Below are positions 53,818 through 63,359 of a stretch of 64,000 bases of DNA, one piece after another. The first letter of the stretch is position 1. Each line of letters begins with the position of its first letter. The position numbers were made by a program, and so were the translations under genes. The notes beneath the pieces are model-generated. The model had not been told where the DNA came from. It did not search any database and worked only from the letters and a program-made list of their open reading frames with translations. This DNA is from Pseudomonas sp. GM80. GTDB taxonomy: Bacteria > Pseudomonadota > Gammaproteobacteria > Pseudomonadales > Pseudomonadaceae. The stretch lies in contig NZ_AKJD01000054.1 in assembly GCF_000282515.1 (NCBI RefSeq), positions 82,565 to 146,564 of the forward strand. The letters run 5' to 3'.

Positions 53818-54457
53818 CGTGTTCCCCTTCAAGGACTTTCAAATTAAGTGGCTGTCTCCTCACGATTGAGGAAATAGCCGGCGTACATACTACCCATTAC
53901 TTGTAGTAAGTAAACTGACGTAGCGCAAGAAGCAAAAAAAATTGTAGGCGCTGATTCTTTTTCGAGCAACTTTTAACTGCACTGTATAAAAAATATCCAG
54001 CTGCAAGCCCCGCACTGAGCGAGTTAATCAGAAAAAGTTCCCGTTACGGTGTGCTGTTTTTGCAGTCTTGGCTAAAGTCTTTCTAGATGAATTCGTCCAC
54101 ACTTTTGTTCCGATTTTGCGTGCTGCTTCGCTTATCTTTTGTCCATGTTGAGGTGACTTTAAAAAAGGTTGCACGTCTTAAGTCTCAACATCCGGCAATG
54201 TTCAGGTGAGCGGCTTGGGAAGATCTTCTCCCCAACCACCCCTGCGTCCATCGGAGCAACCCCCGTCAACCGGCTTGATGACGAGCGCACCTTGAGCATT
54301 TTTGCCAATGGTGCCTACTATTTATCAGGTGCTCGGTTGCGCGAGATCGGTGTGGCTCTTCTCGGTGTCCAACAGGCACGGGGTGGCGTAGATGTTCCTT
54401 CGCCGGAAAAACATCGGTAAGGTAGGGGTCAGAATCCAAGACCCGCGAGGAGTAGTG
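53818..54457. other. 640-bp AT-rich intergenic region between oprI and GNAT gene
   Basis: 53818-54160 is AT-rich and must hold the oprI promoter on the minus strand; the best pair I see is TTTACT and TAGTAT with a 16-bp spacer at about 53886-53913. From 54169 to 54420 there is an 83-codon open frame starting with TTG (RLDDERTLSIFANGAYYLSG), with no good ribosome-binding site and no recognisable family. It may be a chance frame or a decayed gene. Confidence 0.45.
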
Positions 54458-54739
54458 ATGAGCGAGGCGTTGTCCATCCACCATGACCAGGCTGGTCATC
54501 AGTTCGAGACCAATGTGGACGGTCATCGTGCCTACCTGACCTATATGGATCTGGGGAAACAGACCCTGGATATTTACCGCACGTTTGTGCCCAACGCCCT
54601 GCGCGGGCGTGGCATTGCCGCTGCGCTGACCGAAAGCGCGCTGCAGTACGCCGAAGAAATGGGCTACACGGTGATCCCGTCGTGCTCCTACGTCGAGCGC
54701 TACATGGAGCGTCATCAGCGCCGCGCCGCGAAGATCTGA
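54458..54739 (+). CDS. Small GNAT-like N-acetyltransferase (YidJ type)
   Basis: The 93-residue protein has VPNALRGRGIAAALTESALQYAEEMGY, the acetyl-CoA binding loop, and a C-terminal SYVERYMERH, both typical of the compact Acetyltransf_CG family. GAGGAG five bases before ATG 54458 decides the start. Substrate unknown; it is followed at once by a strong terminator. Confidence 0.88.
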   Translation: MSEALSIHHDQAGHQFETNVDGHRAYLTYMDLGKQTLDIYRTFVPNALRGRGIAAALTESALQYAEEMGYTVIPSCSYVERYMERHQRRAAKI

Positions 54740-54751
54740 ACCGCACACACA

Positions 54752-54781
54752 AAAACGCCGGGCAATGCCCGGCGTTTTTTT
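54752..54781. terminator. Bidirectional terminator
   Basis: AAAAACGCCGGGC and GCCCGGCGTTTTTT pair around AAT. It serves the GNAT gene and the convergent DAHP synthase gene. Confidence 0.93.
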
Positions 54782-54800
54782 ATGCCTGCGAAACGCTGAA

Positions 54801-55877
54801 TCAGTTGCGCTGACGTTTCGGCAGAACATCCTTGAGCTTGGCGTGCATGCTGCGCAAGGTGTTCTCGGTGGCAGACCAGTCGATGCAGGCATCGGTGATC
54901 GACACGCCGTATTGCAGGTCGGCGAGGTCTTTGGGAATCGCCTGGCAGCCCCAGTTCAGGTGACTTTCGACCATCAGGCCGATGATCGACTGGTTGCCTT
55001 CGAGGATCTGGTTGGCGACGTTTTCCATCACCAGCGGTTGCAGGGCCGGGTCCTTGTTGGAGTTGGCGTGGCTGCAATCGACCATGATGTTCGGCTTGAT
55101 TTTGGCCTTGTTCAGCGCCTGCTCGCACAGGGCGACGCTGACCGAATCGTAGTTCGGCTTGCCGTTACCGCCGCGCAGCACCACGTGACCGTAGGCGTTG
55201 CCTTTGGTGGTGACGATCGACACGCCACCTTCCTGGTTGATGCCGAGGAAACGGTGCGGGCTGGAGACCGACTGCAGGGCGTTGATCGCCACGGTCAGGC
55301 CGCCGTCGGTGCCGTTCTTGAAGCCGACCGCCGAGGACAGGCCAGAGGCCATTTCACGGTGAGTCTGCGATTCGGTGGTGCGCGCGCCGATGGCCGACCA
55401 GCTGATCAGATCCTGCAGATACTGCGGGGAGATCGGGTCGAGGGCTTCAGTGGCGGTTGGCAGGCCTTTTTCGGCCAGATCCAGCAGCAACTGGCGACCG
55501 ATGTGCAGGCCGTCCTGAATCTTGAACGAGTCGTCCAGATACGGATCGTTGATCAGGCCTTTCCAGCCGACGGTGGTGCGTGGCTTCTCGAAATACACGC
55601 GCATGACCAGATACAGGGTGTCGGAGACTTCCTCCGCCAGCACCTTGAGGCGATCGGCGTATTCGTGGGCAGCCTTGATGTCGTGGATCGAGCACGGGCC
55701 GATCACTACGAACAGACGGTGGTCAGTGCCATCAAGAATGTTGCGAATGACTTCGCGGCCCTTGGTGACGGTGCGCAGGGCGGCGTCGCTCAGAGGGATA
55801 TCACGCTTGAGCTGATCAGGAGTGATCAGGGTCTCGTTAGAGGCGACGTTTAGGTCGTTGATCGGTAAATCAGCCAT
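54801..55877 (-). CDS. 3-deoxy-7-phosphoheptulonate (DAHP) synthase
   Basis: The 358-residue class I DAHP synthase catalyses the first step of the shikimate pathway, joining phosphoenolpyruvate and erythrose-4-phosphate. Family blocks are all present: VVIGPCSIHD, VYFEKPRTTVGWKGL, ARTTESQTHREMASGLS, GFKNGTDGG, ALQSVSSPHRFLGI and VDCSHANSNKDP. It belongs to the AroF/AroG/AroH group; which amino acid inhibits it cannot be decided by eye. It stands alone, with its own terminator. Confidence 0.95.
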   Translation of the reverse strand: MADLPINDLNVASNETLITPDQLKRDIPLSDAALRTVTKGREVIRNILDGTDHRLFVVIGPCSIHDIKAAHEYADRLKVLAEEVSDTLYLVMRVYFEKPRTTVGWKGLINDPYLDDSFKIQDGLHIGRQLLLDLAEKGLPTATEALDPISPQYLQDLISWSAIGARTTESQTHREMASGLSSAVGFKNGTDGGLTVAINALQSVSSPHRFLGINQEGGVSIVTTKGNAYGHVVLRGGNGKPNYDSVSVALCEQALNKAKIKPNIMVDCSHANSNKDPALQPLVMENVANQILEGNQSIIGLMVESHLNWGCQAIPKDLADLQYGVSITDACIDWSATENTLRSMHAKLKDVLPKRQRN

Positions 55878-56007
55878 CGTTTACTCGTCAGGTCACGGGT
55901 GCCGGCCGCCAGCGATCCCCGCGCGGCGGAGCACAGCAGATTTAAGCGCGTCGGGGAGCGGAACCTTAGCGCGTAAAGCGCCTGCTAGACAATGGGCAAA
56001 AGGTGCT

Positions 56008-56451
56008 TTAGTCCAGCGCTGGCTGCGCGAAAGCCTTGCGCACGCTATCGTGGGAGAACTCGTCGGCGTGTTGCTCGACCCATTGCAGGGCCACCGCCTG
56101 AATTTCTTGCAGGTCATCGTGGGTTTCATGCAGACGGCAGTAGCGCTCGATCTGACACACCTGCTCACCCATTCGCGCGCTGAACAGCGTCTGTTCATCG
56201 GTAAATGCGATCCCCACCAGATAACCCTTTTTGCGCCGCAGGCACCACGCCACATAGCCCGGATAACAGATGTCGGCATTGAGTGTCGGCATGCGCACTT
56301 GCAGCGCCGTGCCATGGCGCCAGGCACGGTGGTAATTGCAAGCGATGCCGCCGAGGCTGATAGTGTGCAGCTGTTGCCTGGAAATACACTCAGGCTTGAG
56401 CAAGGTTAATTCAACCGGCACCTCGTCCGGATGAGGAATGAAACGTCCCAT
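56008..56451 (-). CDS. PilZ-like domain protein, degenerate
   Basis: The 147-residue protein matches single-domain PilZ proteins in size and in the phrase TISLGGIACNYHRAW (SxxG of the second PilZ motif). The first motif RxxxR is not seen in RFIPHPDEVPVEL, and the residue before ISLGG is Thr rather than Asp or Asn, so binding of cyclic-di-GMP is doubtful. AGGGAG lies about 10 bp before ATG 56451. The start codon overlaps the divergent thioredoxin-like gene's ATG. Confidence 0.65.
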   Translation of the reverse strand: MGRFIPHPDEVPVELTLLKPECISRQQLHTISLGGIACNYHRAWRHGTALQVRMPTLNADICYPGYVAWCLRRKKGYLVGIAFTDEQTLFSARMGEQVCQIERYCRLHETHDDLQEIQAVALQWVEQHADEFSHDSVRKAFAQPALD

Positions 56452-56836
56452 GAGCACAGACTCCCTGTGTCGGCCATTTGACATTGTTTCCCCCAGTATA
56501 GTGGTCGAATCCGAACTGACCGATTTCGACGCCGACCAACGGCTGTTGGCGATGAGCGGCGTTTCGTTGGTGATTTTCACCAGTGTCGGCTGCGCCAGTT
56601 GCCGTTATGCCCGCGAAGTGTTGCCGGGGCTCGAACTGGCCATCGATCGCCTGTGCTGGATCGATGCCGGTGACAACGGCGGGTTGGTCGAGCGTTATCA
56701 GGTCTTTCATTTGCCGGCGCTGTTTGTGGTGCGCGACGGTGAGTTCTTTGGGGCATTGCACACGCGCCTGACGGCCGATGCGCTGAACGCGGCGTTGGCG
56801 CAGGCACTGGGTCGAATTGCAGAGGAGTTGCCATGA
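56450..56836 (+). CDS. Thioredoxin-like protein
   Basis: The 128-residue protein has LVIFTSVGCASCRYAREVLPGLE with the CASC redox motif and the cis-Pro segment VFHLPALFVVRDG, so it is a cytoplasmic thioredoxin-fold oxidoreductase. Its ATG at 56450 overlaps on the opposite strand the ATG of the PilZ-like gene; 56438 is another possible start. Its TGA overlaps the next gene's ATG by 4 bp, so it is coupled with the PanE-like reductase. Confidence 0.82.
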   Translation: MSTDSLCRPFDIVSPSIVVESELTDFDADQRLLAMSGVSLVIFTSVGCASCRYAREVLPGLELAIDRLCWIDAGDNGGLVERYQVFHLPALFVVRDGEFFGALHTRLTADALNAALAQALGRIAEELP

Positions 56837-57804
56837 TCGGGACAGTGGATAAACCAGGCTTTGATAAACCGAAAGTGGGGATTATTGGCACCGGCGCAAT
56901 TGGTGGTTTCTACGGATTGATGCTGGCGCGTGCCGGGTTCGATGTGCACTTTCTGTTGCGCAGCGAGTTTTCGGCAGTCGCCGAGCGCGGGTTGCAGGTG
57001 AACAGTGCGGTGCACGGTCAACTGACGCTGAATCCGGTGCAAGCCTATTCGGCGGCCGAGGACATGCCCAAGTGTGACTGGCTGCTGGTCGGCGCGAAAA
57101 CCACCAGCAACGCTGGCCTCGCGCCTGCAATCGTTCAGGCAACCAAGGCCGATGCGAAAGTGCTGGTTCTGCAAAACGGTCTTGATGTCGAAGACAGCCT
57201 GCGTGAACTGCTTCCCGATTCCCTCCATCTGCTCGGCGGCTTGTGTCTGATCTGTGTGCATCGCGAGGAGCCCGGGCTGATAACCCATCAAGCCCTGGGG
57301 GCGGTGAACGTCGGCTATCACAGCGGTCCGGCGCTTGATGAAGTGGCGCGCATGGCCATCGTTGAAGAAGGCGCTGGCCTGTTCCGTGCCGCCGGTCTCG
57401 ATTCGCAGGCAATGCCCGATCTGCATCAGGCGCGCTGGCAGAAACTGGTCTGGAATATTCCCTATAACGGCCTCTCGGTGCTCCTCGGTGCGGGTACCAC
57501 GCCGCTGATGGCCGATGGCGACAGTCGCGCGCTGATTCAGGCGCTGATGGCTGAGGTCGTGCAGGGCGCCAAGGCGTGTGGTCTGGAAGTGCCGGCCGGC
57601 TATGCCGATTTCCTGTTCACGATGACCGAGAAAATGCCCGACTACTGGCCGAGCATGTACCACGACTTTCTACATAAGCGACCGCTGGAGCTGGACGCGA
57701 TCTACGCTCGACCACTGGCGGCAGCAAAAGCGGCGGGTTGTCAGTTGCCGCGCATCGAAGCGCTGTATCGCACTTTACGTTTTATCGACCGACGCAACGT
57801 TTAA
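56833..57804 (+). CDS. 2-dehydropantoate 2-reductase (PanE/ApbA family)
   Basis: The 323-residue protein has an N-terminal NADPH-binding GIIGTGAIGGFYG, then VGAKTTSN and the conserved VLVLQNGLDVEDSL; the C-terminal ApbA_C helix bundle carries the Lys in RWQKLVWNIPYNGLSVLL. It reduces ketopantoate to pantoate or a similar ketoacid. Pseudomonads have several paralogues, so it may not be the main PanE. GAGGAG precedes the ATG, which overlaps the previous stop. Confidence 0.85.
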   Translation: MIGTVDKPGFDKPKVGIIGTGAIGGFYGLMLARAGFDVHFLLRSEFSAVAERGLQVNSAVHGQLTLNPVQAYSAAEDMPKCDWLLVGAKTTSNAGLAPAIVQATKADAKVLVLQNGLDVEDSLRELLPDSLHLLGGLCLICVHREEPGLITHQALGAVNVGYHSGPALDEVARMAIVEEGAGLFRAAGLDSQAMPDLHQARWQKLVWNIPYNGLSVLLGAGTTPLMADGDSRALIQALMAEVVQGAKACGLEVPAGYADFLFTMTEKMPDYWPSMYHDFLHKRPLELDAIYARPLAAAKAAGCQLPRIEALYRTLRFIDRRNV

Positions 57805-57826
57805 GCCGGTCGCTTTGGGGGAATGC

Positions 57827-58732
57827 ATGGCCAAGAACATCGATGACAAACTGGTGCTGGCGATTTCGTCGCGCGCCTTGTTCGACCTGAGCGAGAGTCA
57901 CAAGGTGTACCTGTCGAGCGGCGTCGAAGCCTATCGGCAATATCAGATCGAACACGAAGACGAGATTTTGGCGCCCGGCGATGCCTTCCCGCTGGTGGAA
58001 AAACTGTTGAAACTCAACAGCCGCCTCGGCCGCGCGCGGGTCGAGGTGATTCTGGTGTCGCGCAACAGCGCCGACACTGGCCTGCGCGTGTTCAACTCGA
58101 TTCACCATTATGGGCTGGCGATTTCCCGCGCGGCGTTTGTTGGCGGGCGCAGTCCGTACCCGTATCTGAAAGCGTTTGGTTGCGACCTGTTTCTGTCGAC
58201 CCATGCCGAAGACGTACGTGCGGCGCTTGACGCCGGTTTTGCCGCCGCGACCATTCTGTCCGGTGGTGCCAGCCGTGCAGCCAGCGACGAATTGCGCATC
58301 GCCTTCGACGGTGACGCGGTGATTTTTTCCGACGAGTCGGAGCGCGTCTATCAATCCGGCGGGCTCGAAGCGTTTCAGGCCAAGGAGCGTGAATCTGCAC
58401 GCGAACCGCTGCGTGGCGGGCCGTTCAAGGGCTTTCTGGCAGCGCTCAATCTGCTGCAGCGCGAGTTTCCCGACGACGATTGCCCGATCCGCACCGCGCT
58501 GGTCACCGCACGTTCGGCACCTGCGCATGAGCGGGTGATCCGCACCTTGCGCGAGTGGGATATTCGCCTCGACGAATCACTGTTTCTCGGTGGTCTGACC
58601 AAATCGGCGTTTCTCGAAGCATTCGCAGCCGACGTGTTCTTCGACGATCAGGCCGGGCATTGCGAACTCGCCCGCGAAGTGGTTGCCACCGGCCATGTGC
58701 CGCACGGCATCAGCAACGAACCGTCGGTCTAA
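57827..58732 (+). CDS. 5'-nucleotidase (NT5C1A-like)
   Basis: The 301-residue protein matches the PF06189 5'-nucleotidase type (LAISSRALFDLSESHKVY; ILVSRNSADTGLRVFNSIHHYGL; AFVGGRSPYPYL; IAFDGDAVIFSDESERVY with paired Asp of the HAD fold). It hydrolyses nucleoside 5'-monophosphates in the cytosol. I use ATG 57827; an upstream ATG at 57815 is less likely. It follows the PanE-like gene by 22 bp and may share its transcript. Confidence 0.85.
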   Translation: MAKNIDDKLVLAISSRALFDLSESHKVYLSSGVEAYRQYQIEHEDEILAPGDAFPLVEKLLKLNSRLGRARVEVILVSRNSADTGLRVFNSIHHYGLAISRAAFVGGRSPYPYLKAFGCDLFLSTHAEDVRAALDAGFAAATILSGGASRAASDELRIAFDGDAVIFSDESERVYQSGGLEAFQAKERESAREPLRGGPFKGFLAALNLLQREFPDDDCPIRTALVTARSAPAHERVIRTLREWDIRLDESLFLGGLTKSAFLEAFAADVFFDDQAGHCELAREVVATGHVPHGISNEPSV

Positions 58733-58831
58733 AGCCCAAACGGTTCAAGACGTTGCGCCGCACGTCGTACTCGCCAAGGCACTGCTAAGCTGAATCAAAT
58801 CTCCGCCATTGTTGGCTTGCGAGGAGGTCAT

Positions 58832-59335
58832 ATGATTCGTTCGATGCTGTATGCCACTGACCTCGGTCTGTACGCACCATTAGTGATGCAGCATGCCCTG
58901 GCGTTGGCGCGAACGTTCAATGCCGACTTGTATGTGGTGCACGCGGTGGAGCCGATGGGCTTGTTCGCCGAATCGGTGTTGCAGAGCTATCTCGACGAGC
59001 AGGCATTGAACGATTTTCACAGCCAGGGTCTGAAAACAGTCATCGCCAATATTGAACAGCGGGTGCTGGAAAGCTTTCGTGAAGAATTGGGCGAGGACGG
59101 CGAGCAGGATCTGCAGCGCATTCGCGCGGTGCGCGTGCTGCAAGGCGATCCGTCGCAGGTGATTCTCGACCAGGCGCAGAAACTCTCGGTCGATTTGCTG
59201 ATCGTAGGTAGCCACAGTCACGGGGTGGGCGCGGAAACGCCGTTGGGGCGCACGGCGGCTAGGGTTCTGCAGTTGGCCAAGGTGCCGGTTTATCTGGTGC
59301 CGTTGGTGGAGCGCCGGCGGCGGGAGGATCGCTGA
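58832..59335 (+). CDS. Universal stress protein (UspA family)
   Basis: The 167-residue protein has IRSMLYATDLGLYAPLVMQHALALA at the N-terminus and the ATP-binding motif GSHSHGVGAETPLGRTAARVLQLAKVPVYLV near the C-terminus, of the G-x2-G-x9-G-S/T type. GAGGAGG before ATG 58832 sets the start. Many pseudomonad Usp genes respond to Anr under low oxygen; I see no Anr box here. Confidence 0.9.
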   Translation: MIRSMLYATDLGLYAPLVMQHALALARTFNADLYVVHAVEPMGLFAESVLQSYLDEQALNDFHSQGLKTVIANIEQRVLESFREELGEDGEQDLQRIRAVRVLQGDPSQVILDQAQKLSVDLLIVGSHSHGVGAETPLGRTAARVLQLAKVPVYLVPLVERRRREDR

Positions 59336-59439
59336 AGCGGGAATAATGGCACTTTGATAAAAAAGTTCTAGATTTATTCTTCAAACCATTAATATAGTTA
59401 TATACCGTCGCTGATGCCCGTGGCGTCTACCTGCTTTGA

Positions 59440-60423
<984 letters not shown>

Positions 60424-60432
60424 GCAACCCTC

Positions 60433-60915
60433 TCAAAGCACCTCGGTGACAGCAAATTGTTGCCGGGTGCCCGCCACCAGAATCTCCACCTCATCACCTT
60501 CGAACTTGCCCAGCAGGCTTTTGCCCAGTGGCGAGCGCGGGGTGATGACGGTAATCGGCTGACCCACCACATCGACTTTCAGGCCGGCCGCATCCGGCGC
60601 CAGAAACAGCCATTGCTCGCGACCCTTTTCATCTTCCAGACCGAGCAGGGCGCCGATCTCGATTCCACGGTTTTCGTCATAGGCGCGCAGCGTCAAGTTC
60701 TGGCACAGCGCCAGTGACTGACGAATTTCCTCGACGCGTTTTGCCTGACCCGCCGCCAGGTAAGACGCCTCAAGCCCCAGCGTGTCGTACTTGTTTTCGG
60801 CGATGTTCTCTTCGTGAGTCGCGGTTTCGTAGGCGGTTTGCGCGGCGCGTTCGGCGATGTCGAGGTCAACGCGCAGCTTGTCGAGAATCAGTTGGTGAAC
60901 CGTGTGCTTGTTCAT
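60433..60915 (-). CDS. GreA/GreB-family factor, divergent
   Basis: The 160-residue protein has a C-terminal Gre/FKBP-like domain (VDVVGQPITVITPRSPLGKSLLGKFEGDEVEI) and an N-terminal helical part (DLDIAERAAQTAYETATHEENIAENKYDTLGLEASYL), which retains Glu and Asp residues near the tip of the coiled coil. It may bind RNA polymerase. It is distinct from GreB at 47603. Start at MNKHTVHQL (60915); no clear ribosome-binding site, since the upstream gene ends 3 bp before and coupling is likely. Confidence 0.8.
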   Translation of the reverse strand: MNKHTVHQLILDKLRVDLDIAERAAQTAYETATHEENIAENKYDTLGLEASYLAAGQAKRVEEIRQSLALCQNLTLRAYDENRGIEIGALLGLEDEKGREQWLFLAPDAAGLKVDVVGQPITVITPRSPLGKSLLGKFEGDEVEILVAGTRQQFAVTEVL

Positions 60916-60917
60916 GA

Positions 60918-61328
60918 TCAATCGCAGAATTGTAGGACGTTGGCGCGGCTCTTTTCGCTCGGGGCGGTCTGATCCTGTTGCAGCCAGAACTGGCATTTAG
61001 GGTTGGATTGGTTTCGCGAGCTGCTGCGCGCTTGATCGAGTCGAACCTGCTGTTCGTTCTTGCGCAGGTTTTCTTCGTACTGGTCGAACAGCGGACTTTG
61101 CGGCGGGATATCCGGTTGCACCTGAACGGTCACCGGCGGCTTGGCCAGTTGCTGCACCGCCTGAGCAACCGGTGCCAACTGTTCGGTGAACAGAAAACGC
61201 GACAGCAGCCAGCAGGTCAGCGCAATGGCGAGAAACCCCAGCCACAGGCCCAAGGCAATACTGCCGGTCAGGTGCAGCGCGCTAAGCTGAACAGGCAAGG
61301 GGCGACGCGGGTTGGGACGATAGGGCAT
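60918..61328 (-). CDS. Membrane-anchored hypothetical protein
   Basis: The 136-residue protein has a basic N-terminal tail, one membrane helix (SIALGLWLGFLAIALTCWLLSRFLF), and a polar C-terminal part with Pro and Gln repeats and several Cys (KCQFWLQQDQ; VLQFCD). It is probably in the inner membrane with the tail in the periplasm. AGGAGGCAGCC before ATG 61328 is strong. It is followed 2 bp later by the Gre-like gene. Function is unknown. Confidence 0.75.
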   Translation of the reverse strand: MPYRPNPRRPLPVQLSALHLTGSIALGLWLGFLAIALTCWLLSRFLFTEQLAPVAQAVQQLAKPPVTVQVQPDIPPQSPLFDQYEENLRKNEQQVRLDQARSSSRNQSNPKCQFWLQQDQTAPSEKSRANVLQFCD

Positions 61329-61452
61329 GGCTGCCTCCTGGCGGATGATTGCGGGCAAGTGGCGATTGTCGCACGAAGATTAATCGCCGTCGGCTCTTCT
61401 GCGCGAGGTGATTTATGCGGACAATCGCTGCTTTTGCCAACGGGAGTCTTGA

Positions 61453-62595
61453 ATGCCGGAAGTGAACACCCGCTGGGATATTTTCTGCACCGTGGTCGAC
61501 AACTATGGCGACATCGGCGTGACCTGGCGCCTGGCCCGGCAACTGGTCGCCGAGCACTCTTTGGCGGTGCGCCTGTGGGTCGATGACCTGCGTGCGTTCG
61601 AACGGATCTGCCCGGACATCGACGTCAACGCTGCGCAGCAATCGCAGCAGGGCGTCGAAGTGCGCCTCTGGCCGAGTGAGTGGGCACAGACTGACGCGGC
61701 GGATGTGGTCATCGCCGCGTTTGCCTGTCAGTTGCCCAGTGATTACATGGACGCCATGGCCGCGCGCGAAAAGCCACCGTTATGGATGAATCTCGACTAC
61801 CTCAGCGCCGAGGACTGGGTCATCGGTTGCCACGGTCTGCCATCAGTGAAATACAAATCGGTGCAGAAGATCTTCTTTTTCCCCGGCTTCCAGCCCGGTA
61901 CTGGCGGCTTGCTGCGTGAGCGTGGATTGCTTGAACAGCGTCAGCAGTTTCAGCTGGATCCCGAGGCGCAGCGACAATTCCTGCAAGGCCTGGGCATTGA
62001 TCGCGCGCCTGAGGCGCAGCTGATTTCGTTATTTGCCTACGAGAATGCCGGGCTGGCCAGTTGGCTGGACGTATTGGCAGTGGACGCCACGCCAGCCCAT
62101 CTGCTGGTGCCGGAAGGGCGCATCCTTGGCGATGTTGCGCGCTGGCTCGGGGTTGAAACCCTGACGGTCGGTGCGATCCATGTACGGCAGTCATTGAACG
62201 TGCAGGTGCTGCCATTCGTCCGACAGGATCAATATGATCACCTGCTGTGGTGCTGCGATTTCAACGCCGTGCGCGGCGAGGATTCTTTCGTTCGCGCGCA
62301 ATGGGCGGGGCGGCCGATGCTCTGGCACATCTATCAGCAGGACGAAGACATCCATCTGGACAAGCTCGACGCCTTTCTGGCGCTGTACACCAAAGGTCTG
62401 TCGCCGGCCGCCGCTGAGGCGATGAACGGTCTGTGGCGAGCCTGGAGCGCTGGGCAACCAATCGGTGATCACTGGTTGGCGAGCCGCAAACACTGGCCCG
62501 AACTGCAGGAAAATGCCGAAAAATGGTGTCTGGAACAAGGCTTGCAGGCCGATCTTGCCGCAGCGCTGGTACAGTTTTACCTAAATTGGATATGA
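61453..62595 (+). CDS. earP: EF-P arginine rhamnosyltransferase EarP
   Basis: The 380-residue GT-B glycosyltransferase transfers rhamnose from dTDP-L-rhamnose to Arg32 of EF-P. The N-terminal WDIFCTVVDNYGDIGVTWRLARQL holds the two catalytic Asp residues described for EarP, and RGEDSFVRAQWAGRPMLWHIY holds the conserved Glu and sugar-nucleotide contacts. It is directly upstream of efp (48 bp), the expected partner, and likely co-transcribed. Confidence 0.96.
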   Translation: MPEVNTRWDIFCTVVDNYGDIGVTWRLARQLVAEHSLAVRLWVDDLRAFERICPDIDVNAAQQSQQGVEVRLWPSEWAQTDAADVVIAAFACQLPSDYMDAMAAREKPPLWMNLDYLSAEDWVIGCHGLPSVKYKSVQKIFFFPGFQPGTGGLLRERGLLEQRQQFQLDPEAQRQFLQGLGIDRAPEAQLISLFAYENAGLASWLDVLAVDATPAHLLVPEGRILGDVARWLGVETLTVGAIHVRQSLNVQVLPFVRQDQYDHLLWCCDFNAVRGEDSFVRAQWAGRPMLWHIYQQDEDIHLDKLDAFLALYTKGLSPAAAEAMNGLWRAWSAGQPIGDHWLASRKHWPELQENAEKWCLEQGLQADLAAALVQFYLNWI

Positions 62596-62643
62596 TACGC
62601 GGCCTAGATTTTTGTAAATCCCATCCAAATTCGGATATTCGCA

Positions 62644-63213
62644 ATGAAAACTGGTAAAGAACTGAAACCCGGTACCGTGATCCGTCTCGAAAACGATCCT
62701 TGGCTGGTTCAGAAAGCTGAATTCACCAAATCGGGCCGTAACAGCGCGATCATGAAGACCAAGCTGAAAAACCTGCTGACCGGTTACAAGACCGAGATCG
62801 TTTACAGCGCTGACGACAAACTGGACGACGTAATCCTCGACCGCAAAGAAGCGACCCTGTCCTTCATCAGCGGCGACACCTACACGTTCATGGACACCAC
62901 CGACTACACCATGTACGAGCTGAACGCTGAAGACATCGAAGCCGTTCTGCCTTTCGTTGAAGAAGGCATGACCGATGTTTGCGAAGCGATCTTCTTCGAA
63001 GAGCGTCTGGTTTCCGTAGAGCTGCCGACCACCATCGTACGTGTAGTTGACTACACCGAAGGTTCGGCTCGCGGCGACACTTCGGGCAAAGTCATGAAGC
63101 CAGCCAAACTGGCCAACGGTACTGAGCTGCAGGTTGCTGACTTCATCGAAATCGGTGACAAGATCGAAATCGACACCCGCGAAGGCGGTTCCTACAAAGG
63201 CCGTGCTAAATAA
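62644..63213 (+). CDS. efp: Elongation factor P
   Basis: The 189-residue, three-domain protein relieves ribosome stalling at polyproline. The modification loop reads KSGRNSA, with Arg at position 32. This is the EarP-modified type and not the Lys34 type of E. coli. The rest is full-length ([36 protein letters not shown]). It follows earP and has its own terminator. Confidence 0.97.
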   Translation: MKTGKELKPGTVIRLENDPWLVQKAEFTKSGRNSAIMKTKLKNLLTGYKTEIVYSADDKLDDVILDRKEATLSFISGDTYTFMDTTDYTMYELNAEDIEAVLPFVEEGMTDVCEAIFFEERLVSVELPTTIVRVVDYTEGSARGDTSGKVMKPAKLANGTELQVADFIEIGDKIEIDTREGGSYKGRAK

Positions 63214-63237
63214 GCACTGCTTTTTGCGGAAAGAAAA

Positions 63238-63265
63238 AGCCCGACCATTGAGTCGGGCTTTTTTG
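63238..63265 (+). terminator. Rho-independent terminator of efp
   Basis: AGCCCGAC and GTCGGGCT around CATTGA, followed by TTTTTTG. Confidence 0.93.
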
Positions 63266-63281
63266 TGCCTGTCAGTAAGAT

Positions 63282-63353
63282 CAAAAGATCGCAGCCTGCG
63301 GCAGCTCCTACATATGTACCCCTGTAGGAGCTGCCGCAGGCTGCGATCTTTTG
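63282..63353. repeat. REP-type pair, outward-facing (GTAGGAGCTGCCG family)
   Basis: CAAAAGATCGCAGCCTGCGG with CTCCTAC ends, a 12-bp spacer and the complementary GTAGGAGCTGCCGCAGGCTG form a symmetric unit between efp and ohr, in the same outward orientation as that at 52293. Confidence 0.9.
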
Positions 63354-63359
63354 CTTTGT

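Noticed and set aside
58733..58831. Anr box upstream of the universal stress gene
   Set aside because: No TTGAT-N4-ATCAA dyad is present in the gap.
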